DNA from: Hydnum rufescens UP504
Taxonomy: Eukaryota > Basidiomycota > Agaricomycetes > Cantharellales > Hydnaceae
Assembly: GCA_014904985.1 (NCBI GenBank)
Contig: MU129085.1
Coordinates: 58,626-122,625 of the forward strand
DNA length: 64,000 bases
Direction: 5' to 3'
The number at the start of each line of letters is the position of its first letter. Position 1 is the first letter of the stretch. The position numbers and the translations under genes are program-made. The notes below the pieces were generated by a model that was not told the DNA's origin, made no database searches, and worked only from the letters and a program-made list of their open reading frames with translations. Positions 23,701 through 35,749 of this stretch are shown here, piece after piece.

Positions 23701-25570
23701 AATTTGAGGGATGCTATAAATGTATTTGGATGAACTAAGTGTGCATTTCCAAGGAAATTGCATGGATGGAAGGCTCTGGGGAGGAAATTGTTGTTTAGGG
23801 GGGAGGCCTGTGGAGTACTGCCTAAATGGAGTCCAGTTGGGCTGATATCTGGTATGTACACTCCCCATATATGTATTAACTCAGTGGTGTAATATAAGAG
23901 CCACCCCTGCTGTACATCTTATGTAATTCACTTTTGATCTTTTCCCCCCTCCCCCTCAATTTCAGCTACTTCCACACATCCAATTCATTATATTTTTGGA
24001 TATAGTCAGGGATATACTATTATGAGCCTATTCCACCTATTTTGGGTGTAATTTGAAGTGTTTAACATTCATGGTAGCTTGTTGTTCTCTTTTTGCCTGA
24101 AAAGGGAGTTCATTCCCTTAAAGTGCATGGATTGGGCTGATTTTTGGCACATGGTTAGGAAATTATATTGTCTAAGTTTTTGCCAATTTTAAAGTCTCTA
24201 GCTATTCTGCAAAGGGAGGAAATAAATTATCAATGTCCAGACTTGTTTGCCTTATATCTCCATAACCCCTGGACCAATTTGGCTGAAATTTTGATATAAT
24301 CTGTGTAGAAATATTTTCTAATGATGTACCAAATTTCAGAATGGTCTGCTCACCCCTTGTTTGGATGTACTTTATCCAATTTCTGCATTTAGGCTTTTTT
24401 AAATAGGAATCACTGTATTATGTAATGAGAAATGATCCAAAGTTATTATGCAGTATTATCTAATCTACCCTATTATATGGGTCTATCTAGTTACCGCATT
24501 TAGGCTTTTTCATAGCAGCAGGTGGCTTGCCTTTGAAACTGGGCAATTGCCGGCGTTGAGTCCCAGGTTCAATTTACCGGCAATTGCCGGAAAGTTTTCG
24601 TTTCGCGCGACACCACCACCACCATCTACCGAGAGCCCAGGAGCAGTCACCACACCCCAGTATAGACTGGGGTGTGGTGCTTAGGTATGTTGCTATTTTT
24701 ATAGCTACTTTAGTGCAAAAAGAGCAGCCTCTGGCTACTCTTTTTGCACTCCTCTTGATTTTTTCACTAACCCGCCATCTTCCCATTATAGAATCCCCCC
24801 AGGTCCTCCCCACTCCCCAGGGGCCTCCACCCCCTCCAGCACCTCCCAGGGCCCCCTTGTGTGGCATGGGGGAGGTAGCATGAACAGAGCCGGCCTAAGG
24901 GCCGGCGTTGTTCATGCTACCTCCCCCATGCCACACAAGGGGGTCCTGGAAGCATCGTTTCTGGGTATCTGCGCAGCCTCCACCCCTCTAGTTGATGGGG
25001 TGGGGTGGGCTGACCCCTCTCTTTGCATAACCGGCGCCAGAGGTGCCGGTTATGCAATCTAAATTATATAATTATACAATCAATTAGGTAGTAAAATAAT
25101 TAGGTAATAGATTAGTAGGTAGTTATATAATGTGTTCATTAGGTAGTATTAATTATGTAATAAATTTACCTTACGGCCAAGGCTGTCATTGCATTTTTTT
25201 TGAAGGCAAATCCGGCTATGTGTAGCTACACTGATTCATTCAATACTCGCCATAGATGTAGCTACACTATTTGAAGGACTCTATAGGGTGTAGCTACATC
25301 ACTACCCTGAGGCACACAACTGTAGCTCCACTAATAGTCTAATTCAAAAATGTAGCAACACTACCCTGAGCTCCCGGGGGCTCCGCCCCGGACCCCCGGT
25401 GGTGCTACACTTCAGGTTGTGTAGCTACACTTATTTATATGGAACATTCTGACTGTAGCTCCACAAAGGTACACATTCAGTCCTACCTTGTTAGGTTGAC
25501 ATCCGCACAGGACGAAGTCAACCTAAGGAGGTTGCCGAAATGGGGGGCCTGAGGTGCTTTGCTTCGGTTT
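20735..25570. repeat. Large palindrome (4.8 kb inverted repeat) with 5-nt loop
   Basis: The sequence folds back on itself around AGTGG at 23326-23330 (...CGGTATTT AGTGG AAATACCG...). The inner arms (about 22845-23325 and 23331-23812) are identical apart from one base noticed (23036 region, CTTCTAGAG versus CTTCCAGAG). The outer arms (about 20735-22840 and 23815-25570) align throughout but differ by frequent substitutions and one-base indels. Shared landmarks include TGTAGCTACAC words, the GGGGGTC-GGGGCGGAG-CCCCCGG block (about 20936 and 25380), the CTTATGCAAA / TTTGCATAA boxes (21428 and 25020) and CAATTGCCGG boxes (about 21930 and 24585). No protein-coding frame survives in both arms. It is a foldback element, or a real inverted duplication with one poorly polished arm. 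Confidence 0.85.
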
Positions 25571-26574
25571 TCCAACGAGGGTTTCCGACATTCCGTAACA
25601 TAGGCATGATTCCGTCGCTCGTAGCTCTCGAATGTGCATGGCGACTCTCATTTGTGTCTGCCCACTTCTATCGCCTATCGGCCCCAATTACTACTATTAG
25701 TTATCACCTCCGTTGCCGTGATCGGGTACTTGCCGCGACCCCTCTAGCCCCTTCAATTCTCGCCCGTTGCGGCCCATATCTGGTACTTAGGTGCAGGCAG
25801 TATATATCTAGGGCTCTGTTCAAAGAGAACTCGAAAAATCATGAAATTGTCGCTTCTTTACAGTACATTACTGTTGAAAATGATGAGAATTTAATGGTTT
25901 TGAATCACTTGAAGTGCTTTAGTAAGTCAACAAGCCATTGCATTGGGAAAATATTGTCTTTGAGCTGTGGACTACCCTTCTAGCAAGTCATAAATGAAAT
26001 ACCAGTCATACTGGAGGTGAATTGGGGTTGTAAATGTCTGAAGGATTATGTGAGCGCTTGCCACCAGAACAACCTCATGCCTAATTACCGCCACCTGCAG
26101 TCCCATCCCAGAAATAATCAATCCCCCATCACTTCCCTCAGCAATGGCCTCAATTGGGGCCAAGACCTCAATGGCTAGGAGTCCATATGAGCTTAATGGA
26201 ATTTTATATTGAGTCTGGACAAGTACAATACATGATAGACCAGATAGTGATATATCCAGGTCTACCACCCCTCTGACTCATGTTTCCAAGCTCAGAGTTA
26301 CTCTAGATAAAGGCACAGCAAGGGTTCTATCGGTGTCAAGTGGTGGGAAGGAATGGCGGCAACTACACGATATCATGAACTTGCCATTGCCGAAATGACC
26401 GCTTGACTCGGATCCCTTCCAAAACACTCAATTCTCCATATATTCCTCCCTAATTTTTAGAGCCTGTGTAGAGTATCATTTACTATGTTTCTGCCAAGTT
26501 TGAGCACAATCTGGGCTCTCTAGCTTGTGCAAGAGCTTTTTTTCTGACTTCGCGGCAAGTACCCGTTAATGAAT
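25571..26574. other. Region without a recognised gene; diverged R1 remnant
   Basis: Positions 25585-25720 resemble the dispersed repeat R1 (ATTCCGTAACAT..., CGAATGTGCATGGCG...), in a diverged and truncated form abutting the palindrome. Open frames of 147 codons (+, 25540-25983) and 98 codons (-, 25972-26268) are present but match no family I know, and the first begins inside the palindrome arm. I do not call them genes. Confidence 0.4.
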
Positions 26575-27060
26575 AGTATCACAAACACGTGGCTGAAGAG
26601 ATCCCGTCCCGCAATACATCATTCCCCTCGTTGACTATGAAGGGCAGGATTCCCAGGAACTCAGCTGGAACGGTGGCTCCGACGAGGATTGAAAATTACT
26701 CAGCACAGTGTTTCGTACTCGGCGTTCCTATTGCCATATGGCGCCTTGCCGTTTTGATACCTCGGAGATAAATGCCTTTCTGGCCTAGACGATCTGGAGC
26801 TGAGTCCAACTTCATCGCCTTGCCCAAAAAAGGTTTCCTGTATTCCGTACCATCCATATATTATTCCGTTTCTCCTGGCTCTCAGCGAATGTGCATAGCA
26901 TGGCGTCTCTCATTCATCTTTGTCCTCCACCCTTCTCTCGATTATTCACTACAATCGCGATGTCTGCCGAGGGCTCTTCTTTCACATTCACTGGTCCTGA
27001 CACTATATTTGGTTCCACTACCCATGTACTGTCTCGTGTCTCATTGACGTGAACCATAAT
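26575..27060 (+). repeat. Dispersed repeat R1, copy a
   Basis: Shares an ordered series of landmarks with 32277-32790 and 49340-49830: CACGTG(G/A)CTGAAG, CTCAGCTGGAACGGT, GGCGTTCCTATTGCC, GCCTAGACGATCTG, TATTCCGTACCATCCATAT and a final GTCTCGTGTCTC. It is non-coding. Pieces of a further copy follow at about 27410-27680 (TATCGCCTTGCC, GATTCCGTC, CTATTTACCA.AATCACT). Because R1 forms the upstream flank of TPR genes C and D, this copy may be the relic of a third tandem unit. Confidence 0.75.
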
Positions 27061-28561
27061 TCAAGGTAAGAGCACTCGTTCATATCGCTAAGGCGAGACT
27101 GATACGGTCTGGTCTCTGCATTTCTGCTCGGACTAAGTATTTGAAGACAATCGCGAAAGATGAAAGGAAAGGTTTCCAAGAGAGCGAGCGACTAGCGAAT
27201 ATTGGATGATAAGTCTCTGCTGCCGGGATTAGAAGATCGGTGTCTCTCTCTATATATATGCCTCTGAAACTTCCCTGAAGGAAGGTTCTGGAGCTTTGTT
27301 TCCTCACCCAAAGTTGTTTCTGACGACACCAAACAACTTCCCTTGCCCGGAAGTTGACTCTGATGAGCACTGGTCCCACTCGTCGCAAGGCTTCATTGCG
27401 GCCGTGCTCAATTGGATGCCTTTGTATCCCCGTCGACAGCTGTTAGATAAGTCTTTATCTCTGCCGCAGTTCAGGCTGGTACCCCTGACCGGAGAGTTTA
27501 TCGCCTTGCCTAAAGGAAGTCTTCTAGATGTGTCATTCGTATGATTCCGTCTATCATCACTCTCAAATCCGCATAGAGTTCTAGTTCGTCTCCGATCTCA
27601 CGACTATTTACCAGAATCACTGCACTTGCATAGGGCTCTTCTCCCCATTCGCTCAATGAGAGGACAGTAAGATACTGACGTCCCCTGTGTTTGTCTTGAT
27701 GTCTTCCTCGTGCTCGCCTAATTTTAAAAGATAAAGTTCACAACAGAGCGAGCGAGACCTGGGCAGAAGATTTCTCTTCGATCTGCTACAAGGATGTGGT
27801 AGATGTTCACGTCTTCCTCATTTACCCTCAGTGCTTCTTCATGGAGACCATATTTCGAAAGATCAATGGAGAGGTTGAGAAGAGAACAAGAGAGATCTGA
27901 GTGTACATGGTAAATGCCAGAGGTTTCCTCACCGGCCTTGGGTTGGTTCCACATGTTGGCTGTCAATACAGAGTTTAACGTAGAGCATATGGCATCTTGA
28001 TGGCAATGGAGCTTGAATGTCCCGAAAGGACTAAATTTTGGGGCGAAGACCTGCAGCTCTCGCGAAACGGAAGTGGCTACTGTTCATCTGGTTTCTCTCG
28101 GTTTGTCTCAGCTGGAAAATACTGACTAGATTGTCGCTTTCTGAGGGTCTACGATTGGATTGTACTTTGTCCCAGAGCCTTCAATCCTACTCGTATTCCT
28201 TGTACAGTCAAGTTCGCTTCCGCGAAAACTCATACCGTCAGAGTGCGTTCGCACTTAGATGTATCATAGTGGTTTGTTCATTAGAGTGCCTGCAGCATAA
28301 GCGCAGTCCAAACAATCCAACCCAGCCACTACGAGCGCCACTCAAGTAGGCCTTAATATTTTCAAGCCTAAACGGCTGCAATGGTATGGTGAAAGCGAGT
28401 ACAATCACGTTTATAGCAGACCACGCCTGTTTACACCTCCCTCGGGCCCGCCCACCACCCTCACTCTCGATTATCGAGTAATTAATTCCGTAGAGCACCA
28501 GACCTACAGACTCCCAAGTGCCGGTTGAAAGAGTCATGTATCGAACGCATCAGATGTGGAT
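27061..28561. other. Region 3' of TPR gene C, R1 fragments only
   Basis: No complete gene is recognised. 27410-27680 is a diverged partial R1 copy. 28440-28500 (ACCTCCCTCGGGCC...GATTATCGAGTAATTAATTCCG) resembles the far end of R1 (ACCTCCCGATAATCGAGTAGTTCCG at about 33165). A minus-strand frame at 27724-27966 contains a TPR-like phrase (HVHSDLSCSLLNLSIDLSKYGLHEEALRVNEEDVNIYHILVAD... in short pieces), probably a detached remnant of a TPR unit related to gene C. Confidence 0.5.
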
Positions 28562-31500
28562 CTATGCATGAAGACCTTCCAATTCCTTTTTTGCTTGCAG
28601 TGTGTCCTCGTGCCGTCCCATATCTAAATGGCAGCCCGAAAGCTTGGAGAGCAATGAAACAAGTCTTCCAACGAAGGGTGCTTTCTGGCGAGGCGTCTGA
28701 GCAAGTTTGCAGCTTGTTGAATTGCCAGAAGCGCTTCAGAAAGACGACAAAGATCAGAAAGAATGTCGAAGTGGGTGGAGAGTGAACATGATAGCTCGGA
28801 AGTGAAGGCGGCAGGTCGTTCCGTGGCTATCAGGCGGTAAACGCGCACGGCCTCCTCACTTGCCTCACCTCAAGCGCTTCTTGATGGCGGCCAGATTTCG
28901 AAAGACAAGTGGATAAGCTGTGAAGAGAGTCAGCAAGATCCTGGCGGAATGCATCTGGGCAATCTCCGCTAGTGGGCGATAAATGTGCACGGCCTCCTCA
29001 CTCGCCTCAAGCGCTTCTTGATTGCAGCCAGATTTCAAAAGATAATTGGATAAGTTGTGAAGAGAACCGGCAAGATCCTGGCGAAATGCATCTGGGCGAT
29101 CTGTCGCTAGTGGACGATAAATGCGCACGGCCTCCTCACTCGCCTCAATCGCGTCTCGATCGCGGCCAAGTTTGAAAAGACGAGTGGAGAGGTGGTTAAG
29201 AGAGCTAGCAAGGGACCCATGGAATACTTTCGGTTGATCTTCAGCTAGTGCACGATAAATGCACACGGCCTCCCTCACTTGCTTTCAGGGCCTCCTTATG
29301 GCGGACACATTTGGAAAGATGAATGGAGAGATTATCAAGAGAGCGAGCAAGATCTGGATGGAATCGATTGGGTTGATCCACCTCTAGCCGGCGATAAATC
29401 ACGATGGCCTCCTCAATTGCGTCAAGGGCTTCTTGATGGCGGCCAAATTCCGAGAGACGAAGGGAAAGATTGTTAAGAGAGAGAGCGAGATATGAACTGG
29501 ATATGTCTGGACGCTCCGTTGCTAAACAGCGATAAATGTTCAAGGCCTCCTCATTTGACTTGAGAGCCTCTTCATGGCGGCCAAACTCCAGAAGATCAAG
29601 GGAAAAGTTGTTAAGACAGTGAGCGAGCATGGGGCGGAATACCTCGGGTCGATCGGCGACTAGGGGGCGATAAATGCTCACGGCCTGCTCAGTTGCATCA
29701 AGGGCTTCTTGACGGCGACCAAACTCCGAAAGACGAAGGGATAAGTTGTTAAGAGAGCCAGCAAGATCCGGGAGGAATACTTCCGGTCTATCTGCAACCA
29801 GCTGGCGTTGAATGTCCAAGGCTTCTTTAATTGTTTTGAGTGCCTCATCATGACGACCAAGTTTCGAGAGAGAGGCGGATAAGTTGTTAAGAGAATGAGC
29901 AAGATCCGAGCGGAATGAATCCGGGCGATCTGCAGCCAGCTGGCGATAAATGGTCACGGCCTCCTCACTCGCTTCAAGCGCTTCTTGATGGCGGCCAAAT
30001 CCCGAAAGACGAGGGACAGGTTATGAAGAAAGCAAGCGAGATCTCGCCGGAAGCCTTCTGGGCGTTCTTCAACTAGTTGGCGTTGGATGTCCAAGGCTTC
30101 TTTAATTGCCTTGAGTGCCTCGTCATGACGCCCAAGCTCCGAGAGAAGAACGGATAAGTTGTTAAGAGAGTCAGCAAGATCCGAGCGGAATGAATCCGGG
30201 CGATCTGCAGCTAGCTCGCGACGAAGGCTCACGGCCTCCTCACTCGCCTCAAGCGCTTCTCGATAACGGTCCAATTCGAAAAAGATAACCGGAGAGATTG
30301 CAAAGAGAGCGGGAGAAATCTGGAGCCAATACTTCCCGTCTCTCTGAAACTAGTGGGCGAAAAATGCCCACGGCCTCCTGACATGCCTTCAGGCCTTCTT
30401 CATGGCGGTGAAGGTCCCAGAGACAGGCGGAGAGATTGTTGAGCGAGAAAGCAACATCTGACGGGTCTCCTCCAACCCGGAGCAGCTCTACTACTTTAGT
30501 CTGTACCTGAACGGCTTCATCCCAAAGGCCCAAATCCCTCAAGCTCAGCCCCAATTTGTTCATCTTTTTGGGTAGAATCGCTGAATCGAGTTCAATCTCG
30601 GGGGTACCATGCAGCTCTTTCAGCAGCTGCAATGCCACCAAAACTGTTTCGTGGAGTTGCTGCGTAGGGTTCCCCGTCTGTGCCCGGTGAGTTCCGCATC
30701 CCACAAACTGTGCTTTGATGTCCGTGGCGACTGAAATATCTGGCAAGATAACGCCGACCTCCGTTGTAAGCTCGGATATCTGCCTCGTGAGGAATGAGAC
30801 GTGACGGTTGTGCCCAGTTCGTAGTATAGTTGTGTCCGGGAGGCTATTTGGTTTTCATCAGTGACTAATGGCCATCTTGAACTAAGGATAGTACGCACTT
30901 TGAGCCAGGTGGGGGGGCAGTCGCTGGCAACTTCATTCCTTCCAAGTGTCCCTGCAAAGCTGTGACGATCGGTTCGAATATTGCCTGACTCGCCGGACAC
31001 TCAAAGAAGTTGCGGATTCCTGCAGCGAAAATCGAAGCCTTATAATAGGGCGGTTATCATCCGGCCCAACCGCTGTGGGCAGACATGGATTACTGACGGG
31101 AGTGTTTTCAGGGGCTGCCACCGGTGTTGCTGGCACTGATGGGGACAAAAATCGGGCCGTCTCCACTCTGTCCATAGGGTTGAATGTTGGTATCGATATA
31201 GCGATCTTTATCATAACATCAGCTTGTTTCGCATCAAGTGAGAATGTGCGTGCTGAATACACACTCACTTGAAATGCGCGCAAGCAATCTGTCAGATTCT
31301 CTCCGTGCCTCGATATCGCAGTCATAATCTTATCCCGTCGGAGATAAAGCTTCATAACATTCAAACGAGACCATCGTGTAGCGTCCGTATGGATTTCCAA
31401 CAAGTCACTGGAGCCAAGGTTTAATTCGGCACCAAGAATGTGCAAGGAATTTAGATCCCATACCGTTTTAAACGACGTAGACTGTCAGCTGTTGGGGCAC

Positions 31501-31903
31501 TATCGGGGATATTCCTCCCCTTCAACACGTCCACCAAGTACTGAAGAAACTTCAGCACTCGAAATATGAGGTGCCTACATTCATCGTTTGCATCGCGCAT
31601 CTTTTTCACTGCATCGCTTATCTCCGACACGACCTCCAAAACTTGGGTGAGCGGGGGTACAAGCGCGAGAGGGACAGCAGGAATATCGTTCACGATGGAG
31701 GCCACAGTGAGAGCGGCATCCCATCCTGGGCCAGCGGTCTCGTTGAGATAATCTAGGTATACCCGCTGAGGCGCAGTTGGAGGGTCAGGATGAGTGCGTT
31801 GAATGATGGAGGTGGATACTCTGTTAGGAGAGGAATCATTAGGTGGGAGGGATGGCGATTGGACGGTATGTCTTTTCCATGAAAAGAGTCTTCTAGGGGG
31901 CAT
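28562..31903 (-). pseudogene. Helical-bundle plus TPR protein, gene C (frameshifted paralogue of D)
   Basis: Exons 31903-31464, 31407-31269, 31205-31098, 31038-30899 and 30843-28562 have the same phases and nearly the same lengths as gene D. Residues 1-240 form a helical N-terminus (AALTVASIVNDIPAVPLALV, VKKMRDANDECRHLIFRVLKFL, DKIMTAISRHGENLTDCL) resembling the MLKL-like four-helix bundle domain of fungal NLR-like proteins. The last exon encodes about twelve 40-residue TPRs (SLNNLS..LSELGRH.EALKA.EEA..IYR.L...RP). No NACHT or NB-ARC lies between them. The repeat exon carries at least five frame lesions: about 30272, 30010, 29272 (an extra G in GAGGAGG), 28966 and 28866. CpG content is normal. 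It is either a pseudogene or affected by consensus error. Confidence 0.8.
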
Positions 31904-32164
31904 GGGATGTTGTGCACTCGAGAGAGGCGATGCGAGGCAGTGCGAAGCGAGGGCGATGAGTCATCACCTACTCATTGCGCGTGTATTCAACTCCTTTGAG
32001 GGCCCGCTCAGCTCCAAATCGTCAACATATGTCGAAGAAAGGTGGAAATGACCGAACGGCACGCATATTAGCCAGTCGCCTTAATGATTCGAAGGAAGCG
32101 CCTAGGAAAGGCAGACCCAAGTGCCAGAATAAGATTCATGACCTCGAGAAGAACTAGCGAAGCG

Positions 32165-33200
32165 TTCAAGATGAAAAATTCGGAAATATTTTACAAGCTT
32201 GAAATTTCCCGTCGGGTGGCAATATTATTCCCGATCGTGGAGTTGGAGCGGTAACCTCAAACGAGGCTCGCCCATCACAAACACGTGACTGAAGGGATCC
32301 GCACTGCCATACGTCGTTCTCCTCGTTGACGATGAAAGGCAGGATTTCCAGGCACTCAGCTGGAACGGTAGCTCCGACGAGGATTGAAAAATTACCCATC
32401 GCAGTGTTCCGGACTAGGCGTTCCTATTGCCGTATGGTGCCTCGCCGTTTTGATACCCCTGAGATAAATGCCTTTCTCGCCTAGACGATCTGAAGCCTTT
32501 GACTCCAACATTATCGCCTTGCCCAGCAGAGGTTTCCTGTATTCCGTACCATCCATATATCATTCCGTCCCTTTCGACGAATGTACATGGCGTCTCATTC
32601 ATCTCTGTCCTCCCCCCTTCTCGACTATTTACCACAATCACTATATGGAGTCTCCCATTCATCTCTGCTCCACTCACTCTCTCGACTGTTTACCACAATC
32701 ACTACGTCTTCCAAGAAAGAACTCTTGCACATTCACCGCTCTTGTCCATGCACTCTGTCTCGTGTCTCGTGTCTCGTGAACAGTCCATGGCTCCACGGCG
32801 ATGCGCGCTCTGAGTATGGAACATTTCCATATAAAGCAATGCATTGGTCCCTAGAAAGGAGATCTATTCCCTAGAATGTTGAGGGATTCGCGACGTTCTA
32901 GTCAAACTCCCGTGTCACCAGTCATGCATGTTCATAAAGAGAGATTTCTCCGGCTCGTAATGACTACTTGAGGACAGGAATGGAGGCTCAAGCATCTGAA
33001 ACATGTTCCCGGTAAGTGCAAATTATACGAGTAGGAGAGCTAGTGTCACTCATGCAATGATTGATGCTTTTAGATTTCAGGTAACGGCAACGACAAGGCG
33101 GGCTTGAACGTCTCCACCTCTACGCAGGACCATGCCTTCTCTATGACTTCGCCAGCCTTCACACCTCCCGATAATCGAGTAGTTCCGTAACGTACCCACG
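32165..33200 (+). repeat. Dispersed repeat R1, copy b: upstream flank of gene C and empty transposon site
   Basis: Begins AAGATGAAAAATTCGGAAATATTTTA about 265 bp upstream of the gene C start and continues through all R1 landmarks to GATAATCGAGTAGTTCCG. The same series starts upstream of gene D at 39060, is interrupted by the 9.6 kb transposon, and resumes at about 48733-50203. This copy is uninterrupted and CpG-rich, so it documents the pre-insertion state. It probably contains the promoter of gene C. Confidence 0.75.
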
Positions 33201-35749
33201 TGAGTGGATGATAGACGCCCATAACGTATGCTCTGCTGATCAACAAACTACATAGGGACCATATCCGGTGCCGGGATCCTACTTGCAGGGCATTGCCACG
33301 ATATTACATGTCCAAATGGCAATGCCGAAGAGTAATGGTGCCGCCGCCGGTGTTCCGGGCAAGAGAGCTACTTTCCCAATAGGAACCGGGAGCGATCGTG
33401 GCGCGCGATGCACTCAACTGAGAGAGGACCCACTGTATCCACGCATGCCAATTATTATCGTTCGGGGTGGGTCGGATTTACGCATGATGTTTAAGGTGCC
33501 AAGCATTGCGTCTAGGTCTAGATCTTGCAGCCTTGTCCAAGTGGACTTTTCTAATGATCTTCGGACTCGAGCTCTAATTTAGCCTTGAATTCGCGGGATC
33601 GACTTCTCATCGACCAGAATAGGAAGTAGTTCAAATTTTCTCACCGATGGCTCTGACGCAATTCTTCAAGAAAGATTAGGCCTGGGTTGCATAATTCCTA
33701 GGAGACTCAAATCCAGGGAGTAGCGAACCTGGTTACCATGCAATGGTCTGCAATTCCATCACAGGCCAGCGGACCCGGGCCACTACAGAAAAATGGCAGT
33801 TTGGAAAAAGGTTCGAAGCAAGAAAATGAACAGCGGGAGCCTGCACTGTGTTCTCCACCCACACTCAAGGCTTCGATTTCCATTCGCTGGACCACAGCCA
33901 GGTTGATTCTCAACTCAAACTGGACTTGCGCCTCGCACAGTTCGATTCGAGATCGGATATCCCGCCGCGTCCATCTTTCACAGTTCCACAGGTCCCATGG
34001 GCGCCTCGATGGCATCCTCAGGCGTCCCTGAATCCCAAGCTTTATCATGGGCCTAATAAAAGATGCGCAGATGGGATCATGACACTAGGGTGAGGGGTGC
34101 GTGCATGCGTAGATCAAGACATGGCGGTGCTCGATTGGCTAGTAAGCTTGTTCTTTACAGTGCCACGCCCTGCATGTCTAGCATCCAATTGTGAGGTTTT
34201 ACGATGCCCAATGGCACTATGAAAATCTTTAACGTTCAGCATGGTCCGGCAAGCGTCATCCACCCGGACAGTGGGAGGTCGATACGCATCTAACCTCCCT
34301 GTCCGGAAGAACGAACCTAGGATGGTTTGATTAACCACATCGCCTTCGTCACCCTCGTTATGAGAGTGGCACAGTGGATATCCTCGATGGTTGAACGAAA
34401 AGCCCTACCCCTAAAGAGAAAGCCTTCAAAAGTTCCAGGCTCTCTGTTTTCATCTCGACTCCCGTCGCTTCCTGCCTCAGCTTCCACGTTTTGACCCGGC
34501 CCCCTGAGGTGTATGCGTTACGACTTCTCCTATCGTAAGAGTATCTTGTCGCTATCTCAACCGGACTTGCCTTACTATGGCCTGTATGATGTTCGACGCC
34601 TTTCCAGAAAATTATGCCCAACACACCTATCGATCCGTTATGTTGCATGGTGGCGTTTGTACCGACCTTGGAGGTCTCACGACGTGTTCTTGGCTGATTT
34701 GATAAATGACATGACAATCCCTAACTTTTAGCATTATACGTTTCCTCATCCGAAGCTGGCTACATGTAGCACCTGTGGATCTTGCCAATTTTCCTGCATC
34801 GTGAGTTACTCACAGAGTTCATGTCTTGGCTCCACGTACCATTCGTACGCTCACTAAAATGGACCTCGTCTCGCCTGAGATGGGTGTCCTGCGGCTCACC
34901 GTGAACCTTGCCACGCCCGCAAATCCAGTACATGTTAAGTCGCTGATTTGGCATCGCCCAGTGCGTAATGAAGACACTGTCAAAACATTCCAAGTGGACG
35001 CGGTAGAGCTGGCCATAACACAATTGAAGAACTTCAGCTGACCTTCTCGCTCGAGCACGTCCTTGATCTTGGGGGGAGACTTCTGACTCCGGGAGTCACC
35101 ATGGACAGAGTGATGATATACCACGGTGTGGACCTATGTCCGTAGAGGTTTCCACTCTGCGGTGTTGTGCTCAGAATTTTCACTGGAGACCGTGGACGGT
35201 CTGATTTTATTTGCAGTCGGGATGATGGTTCTCGCCGTGAGGATACGGTGAGTCTGATTGCCCTTGATCTATTTTCCCCTAGTGTGTTCCGGGCCGTAAG
35301 GTAGGGACCATGAGGTTGTGGTACAAGAATTTCACTTTCTGTTTGGATCTTTAATCCTATGTGCACTCCCTGCCCGCGAGGTTGTGTTCCCCACGAAACT
35401 GCACCATGCAGTGCATTGGAGGCAGTCAGATACTTCATAAATTAGAGGGGCTAGAATGGGAACACAATGCAAGTATACAAACCAGTGAGGGGCGTGAGGA
35501 TTATGAGTCGCACTCTGGTCAGGATGAACACCTTGAGGTCTAAACAATGACAGTGGCGTGACAAAATTGAGTGCAAGGACATCTATAATATAATGCAGCA
35601 TAGCTCCTCGACACCACCCCCAAGCCAACCCAGGTATTCTGGCTCTTGACTGCAGAGCCATTCCATAAAATAACGGACATCCTGCCTCCAGGATCCTGGA
35701 TGATGCAATGAGTCACGCATCAAATGTAAGTCCGGTGACTCAGTGGTTT
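33201..35749. other. 2.5 kb between the TPR genes, no gene recognised
   Basis: CpG-normal sequence downstream of gene D. Several frames of 60-110 codons overlap on both strands (for example 33268-33582 +, 33848-34093 +, 34819-35124 -, 34826-35041 +), but none has a domain I know and no splice chain links them. The 33848-34093 frame (FDFHSLDHSQVDSQLKLDL) has a coding-like look and could be a gene relic. I see no tRNA or repeat array. Confidence 0.35.

Noticed and set aside
25540..25983. 147-codon plus-strand frame as a gene
   Set aside because: It starts inside the palindrome arm and overlaps a diverged R1 copy; no domain and no splice context.
33268..35500. Several 60-110 codon frames between the TPR genes as genes
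   Set aside because: They overlap on opposite strands, have no recognisable domain, and no consistent exon chain joins them.
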